A stretch of 64,000 nucleotides of DNA, taken from positions 22,747 to 86,746 of the IMG/VR virus record IMGVR_UViG_3300021368_000004; one strand, given 5' to 3'. How positions within the stretch are numbered: position 1 is the stretch's first letter; each line of letters begins with the position of its first letter. This document shows, piece after piece, positions 9,762 through 19,755 of the stretch. The translations under genes were made by a program, and so were the position numbers. The notes under the pieces were generated by a model. The model was not told the origin of the DNA. It did no database searches and worked only from the letters and a program-made list of their open reading frames with translations. Origin of the DNA: a virus.

Positions 9762-11108
9762 TTATAACCTAATGATTATTTTGATATCTTCTGTAGCATC
9801 GTCAGATCTTGTAACCGCTGCTCTATTATCTATATAGAGAATCTGGCCTGTAGCTGGATCTACGTCTCTTGCGCTAAGTACATTAGCGCTATCGATAGTT
9901 GCTTCACCTGCTGCGTTTAATTCGTTAATTATTTCACCGTTTTGAAAAGACAAGAATCCAGTCGCTTCATTCTGGTGATAGAAAAGTGAGTTTGCATCTA
10001 ATGTATCGATAACAGCTTTAGCACCAGATGTTTGACCTTCTATTGTTTGGTCTCTTGTAAATGCTGCATTGATACTTGATATGTTCATCATCTTTAGAGC
10101 ATTACCAGTATTTCCGGTATAGATTGTACCGTTTGCTGAGTCTTTGATATTACGTACTAACATAATTTGTCTAAAGTCATTATCAACAACCCAGTCAGAG
10201 TCTTCATCTCCTGCTGGTTTTACGTTAAACATAAGAGCTGTACATTTTAGATCGTCTCGAGGATCAGCACCAAAACCATTCTTAAATGATATAATAGGTT
10301 CGGCAGTTGCATTAGTACCACCGCCACCTGTTAGAGTAACTGATGCAAAGTCATATCCTGTGCCAAATACTTTACTTCCTCCTGATTCAGTCATTTCAAT
10401 CTTAGAAACTGAACCACCATCAATAAACGCTGTTGCCTTAGCACCAGTGCCATTTCCTTGTATAGTAACAGTAGGAGCTGATGTATATCCTGATCCTTGA
10501 TTAGTTAATCTATATCCAACGATCGCACCTGGCGTAGCATTTTGTTGTACGCTAAATTGTGTAGTATCATCAATAGATGATGATGAATCTATAGCATTAA
10601 CTAATTTAACTGGTATAAAATTAGACGCTTGGAATTTACTTTCACGTAGAGCACCAATTGAATATAAGAATTTCCATGTGTATCCATCTGCAGTAATTAA
10701 ATGATCTGCAGTACCAGTAGGCTTGACTGTAGAAGTAACAGGCTGCCCCGCCGCATTTTTACCCTGTTCTAGACAGACATAAACATACTGTTCATCTGTA
10801 TACACATAAAAAGGTTGTGCTGGAATTTGCGTAATATTGTCATCCCATGCTGAATAAACTGATCCAGATGACCAATTATATCGTGGAATACAAAAAGATC
10901 TATCAGTAATAATCTTTACTGATTGCATTGAAAGTTGTGCATTACGAATTTCACGAATGTTTTGAATAGGATCAACGACTGTATCAGCTGAGTCGTAAGG
11001 TTCAGATTTACCAACTGCAACGTGATAACTGACTCCTGCGCTATCTACATCGTTGATCAGAGTATCAATAACTCGTCTTTTAAAATTGTCTGTAACTATT
11101 GCTGGCAT
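9762..11108 (-). CDS. gp8: Baseplate wedge subunit gp8-like
   Basis: 448 residues. The N-terminal region (SYHVAVGKSEPYDSADTVVD ... WKFLYSIG) matches the marine T4-like gp8 family, which also shows the YVCLEQG and WKFLYSI blocks. Residues about 215-280 (GYRLTNQGSGYTSAPTVTI onward) are a glycine-rich beta insert common in phage adhesion proteins. T4 gp8 is 334 residues; marine versions are longer. gp8 forms the wedge with gp6, gp7, gp10, gp11, gp25 and gp53. Its position beside gp6 supports the call. Confidence 0.65.
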   Translation of the reverse strand: MPAIVTDNFKRRVIDTLINDVDSAGVSYHVAVGKSEPYDSADTVVDPIQNIREIRNAQLSMQSVKIITDRSFCIPRYNWSSGSVYSAWDDNITQIPAQPFYVYTDEQYVYVCLEQGKNAAGQPVTSTVKPTGTADHLITADGYTWKFLYSIGALRESKFQASNFIPVKLVNAIDSSSSIDDTTQFSVQQNATPGAIVGYRLTNQGSGYTSAPTVTIQGNGTGAKATAFIDGGSVSKIEMTESGGSKVFGTGYDFASVTLTGGGGTNATAEPIISFKNGFGADPRDDLKCTALMFNVKPAGDEDSDWVVDNDFRQIMLVRNIKDSANGTIYTGNTGNALKMMNISSINAAFTRDQTIEGQTSGAKAVIDTLDANSLFYHQNEATGFLSFQNGEIINELNAAGEATIDSANVLSARDVDPATGQILYIDNRAAVTRSDDATEDIKIIIRL

Positions 11109-11117
11109 TTATCTATC

Positions 11118-12086
11118 CTATTGTTTTGATGCTAGGTGCCAATTAGCACCAGTCCATATCATAAATCCGGCTTGGTTTTGTGTTAAAGTTGTATTTGTGC
11201 CGCCGGCAAAATTTGTTGGTTGTACAGTAACCGTACCTGTACCATTATTTACAAAGTATTTTAATTCACCAATAACTGTACCATCTAGAACAAATGCTGT
11301 CAAAGGTGTAGATGAATTAAATATTGTTAACGGCATTTCTTGGTCTACATTACCATCAGCTGTTTGTGTCGAACTATTTAATGCAACACGTGTATCTAAT
11401 AATACTGCACCATTACCTTTACCACCTAAAGCTAAACTAACATTTGTATCTGCGCCACCTGCATATACTGATGGATTAAAACCTGTTTCTTCATTACCTA
11501 TATCAACAAAGTTGACAGCATTTGGAATTGTACTATAACTTGTTATTGTAGCACCTGCCGTATCCACAATCTGATTAATCTTTGGAAAGTTAAGTGATGC
11601 TGAATCTAATATTTTATTATGTAATGTCTGTGCATGTGTAGTCATAGCAAATGTATCGCTATCACCTAAATTTGGCAAACGTAGTTGTCGGTTAGCAGTC
11701 AATGAACCCGGTACAATTTCGTAATTATGACTCTCGTCATCATCTTTTATTGCCGGAGTTTTTAATTCTGCTGAATCTAATGTTTTCTTACTGAGAGTCT
11801 GTGTGCTACCATCTAAAACAACATTACCACTTGAATCAGGAAAATTAATAAAATTAGCTTGAGTAGGATCTGTTACAGTTACAATAGTCTTAAATGAATT
11901 TACACTACTGCCATTAAAGTGAATACCATCAGAATCTAGGAAAAGATATGGAGTAACTTGATCGCTCTCGCCAAGAAATTGATATAACTCTTGAAAGTTT
12001 TGATTTATCTTTGTACCGGCATTACGTAATGAGTCACCTGTACCGTCGTTTGCGGTAGCGCCAGTATTAATTGTTTGTCTAGCCAT
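11118..12086 (-). CDS. Tail-fibre-like structural protein
   Basis: 322 residues. Starts with ARQTINTGATANDGTGDSLR then NAGTKINQNFQELY, a motif found at the N-terminus of many phage fibre and baseplate-attached proteins. The middle carries alternating DSAELKTPAIKDD and LDSASLNFPKI beta-repeat units; the end (GGTNTTLTQNQAGFMIWTGANW) is a common fibre tip. A perfect late octamer lies 26 bases upstream of the start. Probably a short fibre; the receptor is unknown. Confidence 0.65.
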   Translation of the reverse strand: MARQTINTGATANDGTGDSLRNAGTKINQNFQELYQFLGESDQVTPYLFLDSDGIHFNGSSVNSFKTIVTVTDPTQANFINFPDSSGNVVLDGSTQTLSKKTLDSAELKTPAIKDDDESHNYEIVPGSLTANRQLRLPNLGDSDTFAMTTHAQTLHNKILDSASLNFPKINQIVDTAGATITSYSTIPNAVNFVDIGNEETGFNPSVYAGGADTNVSLALGGKGNGAVLLDTRVALNSSTQTADGNVDQEMPLTIFNSSTPLTAFVLDGTVIGELKYFVNNGTGTVTVQPTNFAGGTNTTLTQNQAGFMIWTGANWHLASKQ

Positions 12087-12111
12087 GTTATCTCTCTTTA
12101 AAAGTTATCAC

Positions 12112-12119
12112 TATTTATA
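12112..12119 (-). promoter_or_regulatory. Late promoter (TATAAATA) for the 322-residue fibre gene
   Basis: Exact T4-type late octamer on the minus strand, in the 39-base gap before the start at 12086. Predicted leader is about 20 bases and contains an AAAGAGAG ribosome-binding stretch. Confidence 0.7.
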
Positions 12120-12125
12120 CTAGTT

Positions 12126-13148
12126 TTAGAAGAAGTCGTTACTAAAATTAAGAAGTAATTGATTATCACTTGACATTCTTGGATATGATGCATCACCAAC
12201 CACATTATCTTCATCGAATGTTTGCGATCCTGCATTTGCACCTTCTGCCAACGTATCAAAGCTTCTATCAAATTCTGTAAGTGTCATATTACCACCTTGA
12301 AATTGTCCTAATTGCAAAGGTGCAAGTGTAAAGGTTTGCTGTGTTGGTAGAATCTGTTGAACAATATGATTAGTTGCATTAAATGCTAATGTAGCAACAT
12401 CTGCTATACCAGCATATATTGGACCTGTAGAATCGGCAATACCCGGAGGCATAATCAAATAATCAGGTTCAGCTATACTAATAATCTGAACTTCACCAGC
12501 AACATACATTCCTGCCGGATGAACGAATAATTTATATATGTCTCTCCATGTATCTATAGGTAATGTAGACTTAATTAGCAAAGCATATTTCTGATATAAT
12601 TTATCATCAGTCAAATATCTTTGTTCGTCAGGTCCGATTCGAGATGCTGATATAGTAATCTCAGGAGCATACGGAGTAATGCCTGCGTTATGATTTTCTT
12701 TTTCTTTTTCTAAATCATGTACATTACCAACAATAAAAACATTTTCTTTAGTATGTTTTACTTCTACAAATGAATTATAGAATACACGAAAGAACTGTTC
12801 GATACTATATTTCGTACCTTTTGATTTATATAGAGTACTTGAATAGTCTGCGGCTTCTCTTTTATTTCTAAATCCTTCGAAGTATTGTTGACCTAATAAT
12901 AATTCGTCTTCTATAAAAGATAACAGGTCTATATCGACCTGTGTAATATCACGATTTAAAAATAATTCATCTATAAGTTTTGTTGGCGATACATCACTAT
13001 CTGCATAATCATAATACGCTTCAAGGAAAGATGCAAATTTTGGATATTCTGCCTGAAAATACTCAGGTAAAATACCACTAACTTGCTTTTTATCTTGAAC
13101 CGATATAGCTCGTCGATTAATATCGCGTAATGTTTTATCTAGTGACAT
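12126..13148 (-). CDS. Baseplate-region structural protein (gp7 position)
   Basis: 340 residues. The signature ILPEYFQAEYPKFASFLEAY near residue 27 is shared by marine T4-like structural proteins; the region up to residue 130 is helical (FIEDELLLGQQYFEGFR, KGTKYSIEQFFRVFY). The C-terminal part is beta-type. It follows gp6 directly, the position held by gp7 in T4, but T4 gp7 is 1032 residues. Homology to gp7 is therefore only positional. Probably a wedge or fibre-attachment component. Confidence 0.6.
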   Translation of the reverse strand: MSLDKTLRDINRRAISVQDKKQVSGILPEYFQAEYPKFASFLEAYYDYADSDVSPTKLIDELFLNRDITQVDIDLLSFIEDELLLGQQYFEGFRNKREAADYSSTLYKSKGTKYSIEQFFRVFYNSFVEVKHTKENVFIVGNVHDLEKEKENHNAGITPYAPEITISASRIGPDEQRYLTDDKLYQKYALLIKSTLPIDTWRDIYKLFVHPAGMYVAGEVQIISIAEPDYLIMPPGIADSTGPIYAGIADVATLAFNATNHIVQQILPTQQTFTLAPLQLGQFQGGNMTLTEFDRSFDTLAEGANAGSQTFDEDNVVGDASYPRMSSDNQLLLNFSNDFF

Positions 13149-13149
13149 A

Positions 13150-14985
13150 TTAGCTCGTTGTAACTATTTCTGCTTGTACGAATGATGGACCATCATCAAA
13201 TACAACAATTTGGTTTTGACCAGGTGAAGATACAGATGCATTTGCTGCATCACCTGATATTTTAATGAAGTTATTTCCACCTATAATACTATCTACTCTA
13301 ATACCTACTAGTTTTACAAGACCTGTAGAAGGTTCATATTCTCCTACATTATCAACAAAAACTGTATCAGTTGCAGTCGCATGCAATTGTAATTTATAAC
13401 TATCTAATTTATTTCTTATTTCAACACGATTACCATCTACAAAAAATGGTGTAGACTTTATGACTGCCTTTTCATCATTTGGTTCTGCAAGTGGCGAAGC
13501 ATATCTAAGGTCTACTGATTCAATAGTGCCGATAAAAGGTACAAATCTTTTTTGTAATTTTAAATCTGCACGTGAAGATAAAACAGATGGATCTACTTCA
13601 TCAACAAGTGCTAACATATTTGATCTACGAAATGACTGATCGAATAATCCTGTATTGTCAGTAAAATATTGTGTAACTACATCATCAACACGATTCTGAA
13701 TCTCTTGAACAGATGATGATGTAAACTTAGGATTAAATTGGAATCTGACTTCTGTTTCTAAGAATGTAATATCAGGATCTTGGAACTTAATATCAAATGT
13801 GATAACCTGCAGCTGGTTTCCTAATGCAATAATATCACCCTTTGTCTTATCAATAGTTGCCTGTGTTACATCATCTTTGAATACAACTGATAAGAACACA
13901 ACTCCATATTCTTTACGTACAGCATCTTCACCGCCATATGCTTGAATATCTTTTATCAGATAACCAAAGTTACGTTTTACAAGTGTTGCATAATCTACTG
14001 CTGTAACCATACGGTTTTGAGATGCATAAGAGAATGGTGCATTTTTACGAATAGATTCTAATGTTTCAACCTCAGATCCAGAAACTGATTTAGTTACTGT
14101 AGTAGTTGTAAGATTAAAAGAATTTGTACCAGCGCCGGTAGTCACATTAACTTGTGCTATGGGTGTAAATGTTGTAGCTCCATTTGCAACTGGACCATTT
14201 GTAGAAAGATATTCTACTACAATTTTATTTCCTGCTGCTGGGGCTTTACCTAATGTATAACCATCACCAAATGATAATTCATAAAAGCCATTAGGAGTTT
14301 CGCGTAAGATATAAACTTTAGATTGATCATCAATAGTATCTGCTTCTTTTAAATCAGTATATGTAGAAAATGTTGTAGTAGTTAGATCATCAAATACACT
14401 TACAAATGCAGTTGTCGTATCGATATTTTTATCAGGTATTACATATGTAGTGTCAATAGAGTTTTCGCTGACGATAAATGTTTTAGTGGTATTAGTACCT
14501 TCTTTAATTGTAATGTCTGCTCTGTCTAAATTGTCTTTAAATACATATAGACCAAAGCCGTCGTCAGTAGCAGTTATAGTTCCTGTTGTCTCAAATGTAT
14601 ATTGTATATCATCAACTGTTGTATTAAACCTTGTTCCTCGAGGAAGAGATAACACAGATGGCCGGCCTGCAAGATTACCGGTATTGACTGATAAATTAAC
14701 TGTTGCAGATGATGCTGCCTTTGATGCAGGCATATAACCAATAGCTTCTGCAAGGGATACGACCGATGATCTAAGTTGAGCTGTTGTCAAATAAGATTCA
14801 TTCAACGCCATATTTGCAATCAATGCATTGTAATGTGTATTGTATGCTAATACGTCAAGAAGATTAGAAAGACCAGAACCCTCATAGTTATAGTCCGCAA
14901 ACTCTGTATTATTTTTTAACGATAGCTTTAGATTATTCTTAATCGTTGTAAAATCTAAGTCAGTCGATCTAATTGTAGTTGCCAT
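13150..14985 (-). CDS. gp6: Baseplate wedge subunit gp6 (baseplate J-like)
   Basis: 611 residues, close to T4 gp6 (660). The N-terminus (LKNNTEFADYNYEGSGLSNL, LDVLAYNTHYNALIANMALN) is the conserved baseplate-J/gp6 signature. A central beta domain (residues 80-290) is followed by the conserved KNAPFSYASQNRMVTAVDY segment. gp6 dimers form the inner ring that joins the six wedges. It abuts gp25 with one base between, matching the wedge operon of T4-like phages. Confidence 0.85.
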   Translation of the reverse strand: MATTIRSTDLDFTTIKNNLKLSLKNNTEFADYNYEGSGLSNLLDVLAYNTHYNALIANMALNESYLTTAQLRSSVVSLAEAIGYMPASKAASSATVNLSVNTGNLAGRPSVLSLPRGTRFNTTVDDIQYTFETTGTITATDDGFGLYVFKDNLDRADITIKEGTNTTKTFIVSENSIDTTYVIPDKNIDTTTAFVSVFDDLTTTTFSTYTDLKEADTIDDQSKVYILRETPNGFYELSFGDGYTLGKAPAAGNKIVVEYLSTNGPVANGATTFTPIAQVNVTTGAGTNSFNLTTTTVTKSVSGSEVETLESIRKNAPFSYASQNRMVTAVDYATLVKRNFGYLIKDIQAYGGEDAVRKEYGVVFLSVVFKDDVTQATIDKTKGDIIALGNQLQVITFDIKFQDPDITFLETEVRFQFNPKFTSSSVQEIQNRVDDVVTQYFTDNTGLFDQSFRRSNMLALVDEVDPSVLSSRADLKLQKRFVPFIGTIESVDLRYASPLAEPNDEKAVIKSTPFFVDGNRVEIRNKLDSYKLQLHATATDTVFVDNVGEYEPSTGLVKLVGIRVDSIIGGNNFIKISGDAANASVSSPGQNQIVVFDDGPSFVQAEIVTTS

Positions 14986-15423
14986 TTACCTTAACCTCGA
15001 TATAGTAGTTTCTAAATCAATAATCTCTCCGGTAGTCATAACTCTAAATGTAAGCCTCACTCTTAGTGTATATGCATCAGGATTACTAACAACATTAATA
15101 TCCATAATCTTTGCACGAGGTTCGTACTTATGCAATGTGGATTTTATATCTCGTTCTATACTCCTGTCCATTTGTGAATGAGCTAGTTCAAATAACATAC
15201 CTGTTATATTAGAACCAAAAGTCATATTAAACGGTTTTTCGTATCGATTCGTAGAAACTATATTTTTTACGGATTGCTTGACCGCATCCGCTTCTAATTT
15301 TTTATAGATGTCTCCGCTAGGTTTTTTATCAAATAACAAGTCTATATCGGAATACTTTTTCACTCTCGATGTAAGTATCGAGCTAGCTAAGTTTCCGTCT
15401 TCTATTGATAGTTGTCTTGACAT
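14986..15423 (-). CDS. gp25: Baseplate wedge subunit gp25
   Basis: 145 residues (T4 gp25: 132). Residues about 50-110 hold the gp25/GPW signature: NRYEKPFNMTFGSNI, then GMLFELAH, and a closing beta hairpin (TLRVRLTFRVMTTGEIIDLE). The protein forms part of the wedge core with gp6 and gp53 and resembles the type VI secretion TssE subunit. A late octamer lies 18 bases upstream of the start and the gene runs straight into gp6. Confidence 0.9.
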   Translation of the reverse strand: MSRQLSIEDGNLASSILTSRVKKYSDIDLLFDKKPSGDIYKKLEADAVKQSVKNIVSTNRYEKPFNMTFGSNITGMLFELAHSQMDRSIERDIKSTLHKYEPRAKIMDINVVSNPDAYTLRVRLTFRVMTTGEIIDLETTISRLR

Positions 15424-15440
15424 CTTAAACCTTTTTCATC

Positions 15441-15448
15441 TATTTATA
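15441..15448 (-). promoter_or_regulatory. Late promoter (TATAAATA) for gp25-gp6
   Basis: Exact octamer on the minus strand, overlapping the last codons of the spike gene that ends at 15444. The predicted start of transcription is about 12 bases before the gp25 start codon. Confidence 0.65.
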
Positions 15449-17441
15449 ACTTTATTTCGACTAATGCATCATTTGATTGCACGTTATTATTGTATAATGT
15501 TTGAACTTGTCGCTTAAACCTAATATCTGTAAATGAAGTAATATCAGGTATCTCTACTATAATTTGTGCATTGAGATCTCCGAATGGATCATATGAGTCA
15601 TAATCTAATGTAAGTTTGTCGAAATAACCTACTTCACTCCATGCCTTAGCTAAATCAAATGATGTGTCTAAATCAATATTACCTGCTTGATCATGTACTT
15701 CGAATACTAAAGCTCTACCTTTATTTCTTAAATCGAGTATACCATTTGCTGTAAGCGTCTCTTCTTGTAGTTTACCGGGTGGTCCGATACCATATGTTTC
15801 TGGACTATAATAACCTTCAACAACTTTAACTGAATAGTTTTCAAATTCAGTAGGTGTATGATTACTATTTGCTATTGTCTTCATCAATTCTGACATAATA
15901 AAGTAATTCTTAGCTATTTGCTGTTTAACAGTATTAGTTAATGCATTGAACTTACCATGATCATCAGTACCAATAAACTTACCTATTGAAGTATTATGGT
16001 TGATAAGAGTACTAGTATTCACCGTACCTAATATATTATTTTTAAATTTAAGTTCAGGTATGATATTCCATTTTACTTTTCTTTCACCTGTTTTAAATTT
16101 TTGTACCTTCGCAACTCCGCCTACTTGGCCGAGCGGATTGACTCCACGTTGTGAGTTTGCCGTTGATGTTACTGCAATTCTACCAAACTCTTTAGGTTGA
16201 CCTTGTGCATAATTAGCATTCAATACACCAGATGCAACTTGATATGCTGTAAATTCACTAAAGTCTCTATTCGTTTGTTCTCTCATTTTTGATCTGACTT
16301 CTTCTGTAGAATAGTCACGTACAAGAAGTTGATTCTTGAGGTAGTCATCAACATCAATATGAATTTTACGTATACCACGATCTCCTACAGTAAGATATGA
16401 ATTAGTCATACCTTCAGTTGGATTTGCGGTAGATGTATGAGTAATGCTACCAGATCCGCTACCTCCACCACCGCTTCCATCTACTAATAAATCGCCAACT
16501 GAATTAAAGATGCTTATTCCTGCACCGCCGCCTAAGCTACCGGCTGTGACTGCATGATCCGCAGTACCTTTTAGATTGCCATGGAATGAAGATCCGTAAT
16601 GTACTGTAGTACCTCCACCGATTGTACCTCTATTACCGGCAACTGCGATATCCGTTGCAACAATATTAATATCAGGAGAAGATAAGTTTATCTGTTGTTC
16701 AGATGTGTATATACTTGGTCCCTTTGATACTATTTCTTGTGAACCTTCGGTTGCTACTACCAGATCCCCTTTCGTAACAAGAGTCTGCGTACCCAAAGTA
16801 AGGTTCGTAGTATTGCCTGCAACACTTTGTACAAACGTACCTGAAACCGAATTACCATAATTTCCAAATACAGACGTCTTCGAATTATTGTCGATTTGCT
16901 CGGTTTTACTGCCTCGAGCATGGACATTATAGTCTCTACAATTGACATTATAATCACCTGTTACATTAAGAGTTAAATTACCTTTGTAGGTTAGGTTTGC
17001 TTCACCTTCTACAATAACTTCATTACTACCATGACATACTTCTACTTTGTTCTTTGTAGATACTACTAAGACCGTACCGTCAGGTCTCAACTCTACGCCA
17101 GCACCAGTTTTATGTCTTAGCATAATTCTTTCACCGCCAGGTGTGTCATTTAATTCTATGACATGACCTGATGCTGTCTCTCGAATATCAGCCATTCCAT
17201 ATTGTGTTGCGGCTGCTGGTTCTACCTCGAGATCTATATTCTTTACAGATCCACCGACAGATAGCTGCTTACCACCGCCACCTCTTGCTGCTTTGTTAAT
17301 AGAAGACTGATTATGATTTGTTTTACGTGGAAATTGACCTGCAGGATCTGTAAAAGCATTATCATTTTTACCTTGTGTATCAGTAAAGCCTTTACCAAAT
17401 CTTAAGATTCGATCTACATAGTCGTCATTTTCTGTACTCAT
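15444..17441 (-). CDS. Central spike protein, gp5 C-terminal (beta-helix) equivalent
   Basis: 665 residues. Residues about 75-300 are short repeating beta strands with alternating polar/hydrophobic residues (EVIVEGEANLTYKGNLTLNV, TLVTKGDLVVATEGSQEIVS), as in the beta-helix needle of T4 gp5. The segment ETASGHVIELNDTPGGERIM is the entry used by gp5/VgrG spikes. A GSGGGGSGSGS linker near 330 leads to a separate C-terminal domain of ~330 residues that I cannot assign. No OB-fold or lysozyme is present: those lie on the two preceding genes, each overlapping the next by 4 bases. It probably forms the membrane-piercing needle. Confidence 0.75.
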   Translation of the reverse strand: MSTENDDYVDRILRFGKGFTDTQGKNDNAFTDPAGQFPRKTNHNQSSINKAARGGGGKQLSVGGSVKNIDLEVEPAAATQYGMADIRETASGHVIELNDTPGGERIMLRHKTGAGVELRPDGTVLVVSTKNKVEVCHGSNEVIVEGEANLTYKGNLTLNVTGDYNVNCRDYNVHARGSKTEQIDNNSKTSVFGNYGNSVSGTFVQSVAGNTTNLTLGTQTLVTKGDLVVATEGSQEIVSKGPSIYTSEQQINLSSPDINIVATDIAVAGNRGTIGGGTTVHYGSSFHGNLKGTADHAVTAGSLGGGAGISIFNSVGDLLVDGSGGGGSGSGSITHTSTANPTEGMTNSYLTVGDRGIRKIHIDVDDYLKNQLLVRDYSTEEVRSKMREQTNRDFSEFTAYQVASGVLNANYAQGQPKEFGRIAVTSTANSQRGVNPLGQVGGVAKVQKFKTGERKVKWNIIPELKFKNNILGTVNTSTLINHNTSIGKFIGTDDHGKFNALTNTVKQQIAKNYFIMSELMKTIANSNHTPTEFENYSVKVVEGYYSPETYGIGPPGKLQEETLTANGILDLRNKGRALVFEVHDQAGNIDLDTSFDLAKAWSEVGYFDKLTLDYDSYDPFGDLNAQIIVEIPDITSFTDIRFKRQVQTLYNNNVQSNDALVEIKL

Positions 17442-18901
17442 GTCACTCTCGCTCTCGCAGCTTCTAATTGTGCTGATGATAATGCTGATGCTGATTGTTT
17501 ACCATTTGTATAAATGTTTTCTTTATTGAATTTATTATATACGTATTGTTGTACGTCAAAGCCAGGATCTACTTTACCTTGATTTGATGTATCATTATGT
17601 CCCCATGCCTGGCCACCCGGCCATACAGTATAGAATGATTCAACAAACATTGCGAATGTATTCCATTGTTCTTCAGTAAAGCTATCAGCTGATGCTAATT
17701 TATCAGTATTTGCGTTTTTCATACCTGATGGAGTATTGAATCCACCTACAAAACAAACACCTATCGAATATCTATTATGGCCATATGCTTTTGAGTGTGC
17801 ACCCACTAAGTTAAGTGGTCGACCCCGTTGTAACTTACCATCTCTTTGTATTACATAATGATAACCACAACCACTAAATTCCCTATCTAAATGCCATCTA
17901 TGAATATCTTCAGCAGTGATATTTTGATTTGTATATGTAGCAGACCAATGTGTGACAAATTCTGTTATATCACGAGGTGATTCTCTAAATTCAGTTATCA
18001 ATTCTTCTTTTGATCCTACTATGTCAAATGTATATGCATTGCCATTTGTAGGCGTATCGCTACCTTCCCAAGACAATTCTTGTTTAGTTAAGTCATAGTC
18101 TTGAGTAGTCTTTTTACCAATAGCTTTTTCTGTTGCTGCGTCAAGAACGTTTTTCTGGCTAATATCTACTGTATTAACTTTTTCTTCAATCTCTGATGCA
18201 CTAAAGTTTTTAGAATTTTTTTCTAATAATTGAGAAGCTTCTCTCTTTCTATCTGCTAATAATAATCTTACTGTCTCATCTTTATCACTTTGAGATATGT
18301 TAGGCGCTACTTCATCTATGATAGGAAATATGCCTGTTTGTATATTCAGAATACAATTAGCAAGTAGCGAGTTAGTAGGTGTGCCTATAATATTATTAAA
18401 TGAACTATTAAAAGTTGATATTGAACTTGACAAACCAACGTGTTCATCAACACCTTTATCGATTATCTTATCAATATCATTGACTGATGATTTAGCATCT
18501 TCAACTGCAATAGTTTTTAATTCATTTCTATATGTACTTGCACTAGTACTTGTCACTGTTGCAAGAGATTGACCGACGGCTTGTGGTGACCCTGATCCGA
18601 TTACAGTATTCAATCGACCGGCCACTGATCTTGTACCAGTGATAAGATTAATATCAGAATCATCTGAATCATTTACACTAGTTGCTGGCAGTATTGTGTC
18701 AAGTTGTGCAATAGACGGAGCAACGTTAATATTAGATATGCTCTTGATACCACTAATAGTCTGATCACTCTCTAGTAATGACTCGGACTGTAGCTTTGTG
18801 GTATTAGCAGCCTGTAATGCTTTCTCTCCTACTATAAGAAAATTAGAGTTCTTAAATGCAGTCAGTAGAGTTAAGTTTATTTCTCGAATATCTACACTCA
18901 T
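17438..18901 (-). CDS. Hub-associated N-acetylmuramoyl-L-alanine amidase
   Basis: 487 residues. Residues about 315-475 form an amidase_2/T7-lysozyme-type domain: FVTHWSAT (first zinc His), GCGYHYVIQRDGKLQRGRPL, GAHSKAYGHNRYSIGVCFVG, and AWGHNDTSNQGKVDPGFD (second zinc His, then K-x-D in place of the T7 K-x-C). It would cut the bond between N-acetylmuramate and L-alanine in peptidoglycan. The first 300 residues are helical, Ser/Asp-rich and unassigned, possibly a hub-binding region. It sits between the OB-fold/lysozyme gene and the needle gene, sharing ATGA overlaps with both. Confidence 0.85.
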   Translation of the reverse strand: MSVDIREINLTLLTAFKNSNFLIVGEKALQAANTTKLQSESLLESDQTISGIKSISNINVAPSIAQLDTILPATSVNDSDDSDINLITGTRSVAGRLNTVIGSGSPQAVGQSLATVTSTSASTYRNELKTIAVEDAKSSVNDIDKIIDKGVDEHVGLSSSISTFNSSFNNIIGTPTNSLLANCILNIQTGIFPIIDEVAPNISQSDKDETVRLLLADRKREASQLLEKNSKNFSASEIEEKVNTVDISQKNVLDAATEKAIGKKTTQDYDLTKQELSWEGSDTPTNGNAYTFDIVGSKEELITEFRESPRDITEFVTHWSATYTNQNITAEDIHRWHLDREFSGCGYHYVIQRDGKLQRGRPLNLVGAHSKAYGHNRYSIGVCFVGGFNTPSGMKNANTDKLASADSFTEEQWNTFAMFVESFYTVWPGGQAWGHNDTSNQGKVDPGFDVQQYVYNKFNKENIYTNGKQSASALSSAQLEAARARVT

Positions 18902-19755
18902 CCATAAGTCTCCAATACTCTTTTAGCGGCTGCAATACGTCTATCCAGATGCGGAACACCTGGCTTTTCATATTTATTGCATATATGTGTAGTCGCTTTA
19001 TCTACATTAGTCATGGCTTTAAATGTATTATAACCATAATAGTTACCCTCTGTAGTAAACTCGTAATGAAAGAATTGTAATTGTGTTTCTAATTTACGAT
19101 AATTTAATTCTCTATCATCAGCATATGCTTGTAGTCTTTGCAATCTACCGGCTGCAGGGTTCCATTGTGCAATACCAAATGATGCTTCACCCGGAACATT
19201 AGATGTAACTTCGGGATCCATACCTGATTCTATTATAAAATTACCACATATCGCAGAGGCCTGTATTTTTGAGTATCCATTACCTACAAGAAAGTTAAAG
19301 GCTTTTTCTGTATTACTATTGCCAATTAAAGTTTGACTTAATCCGTCGACACCTTTAGGTGGAACATCTCTAGATTCTGTTTCATTCGGTACTTCTGATG
19401 CTTCTAGTGCTGGTGCATCAAAATCATCGGGTGGGTATATGTCGTCTGGTCTAACTTCAATGCGTGGAATCGATCCCATAATAACTGGCTGTTGTGATAA
19501 TTGACCATCCATAAAGAATCCGAATACCATTGCACCGGGCTTAAGACCTGGACTTCGCCCTAATCCACTTACACCATCTTCTGTTGTAGGTACAAGGCAC
19601 GACGCCCATGGTAATGCAGACTCGGGTACTGCATCAACGTCGTCATTGTGCACACCATATATTCTAACTCTGCATCTACCTACATGTAATGGATCGGAAT
19701 TGCTTTCAACAATACCAATAAACCATCTTAGTGTATCTCCGTAAAATGTATTCAT
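18898..19755 (-). CDS. Spike OB-fold protein fused to tail lysozyme (gp5 N-terminal equivalent)
   Basis: 285 residues. Residues 1-95 match the gp5/VgrG OB-fold (RWFIGIVESNSDPLHVGRCR, then ALPWASCLVPTTEDGVSG and GAMVFGFFMDGQLSQQPVIM), which docks on the gp27 ring. Residues 150-285 match the phage tail lysozyme family: AFNFLVGNGYSKIQASAICG, then GNFIIESGMDP with the probable catalytic Glu, and FGIAQWN. It would cleave cell-wall glycan during injection. It shares 4-base overlaps with the gp27 gene upstream and the amidase downstream. Confidence 0.85.
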   Translation of the reverse strand: MNTFYGDTLRWFIGIVESNSDPLHVGRCRVRIYGVHNDDVDAVPESALPWASCLVPTTEDGVSGLGRSPGLKPGAMVFGFFMDGQLSQQPVIMGSIPRIEVRPDDIYPPDDFDAPALEASEVPNETESRDVPPKGVDGLSQTLIGNSNTEKAFNFLVGNGYSKIQASAICGNFIIESGMDPEVTSNVPGEASFGIAQWNPAAGRLQRLQAYADDRELNYRKLETQLQFFHYEFTTEGNYYGYNTFKAMTNVDKATTHICNKYEKPGVPHLDRRIAAAKRVLETYG

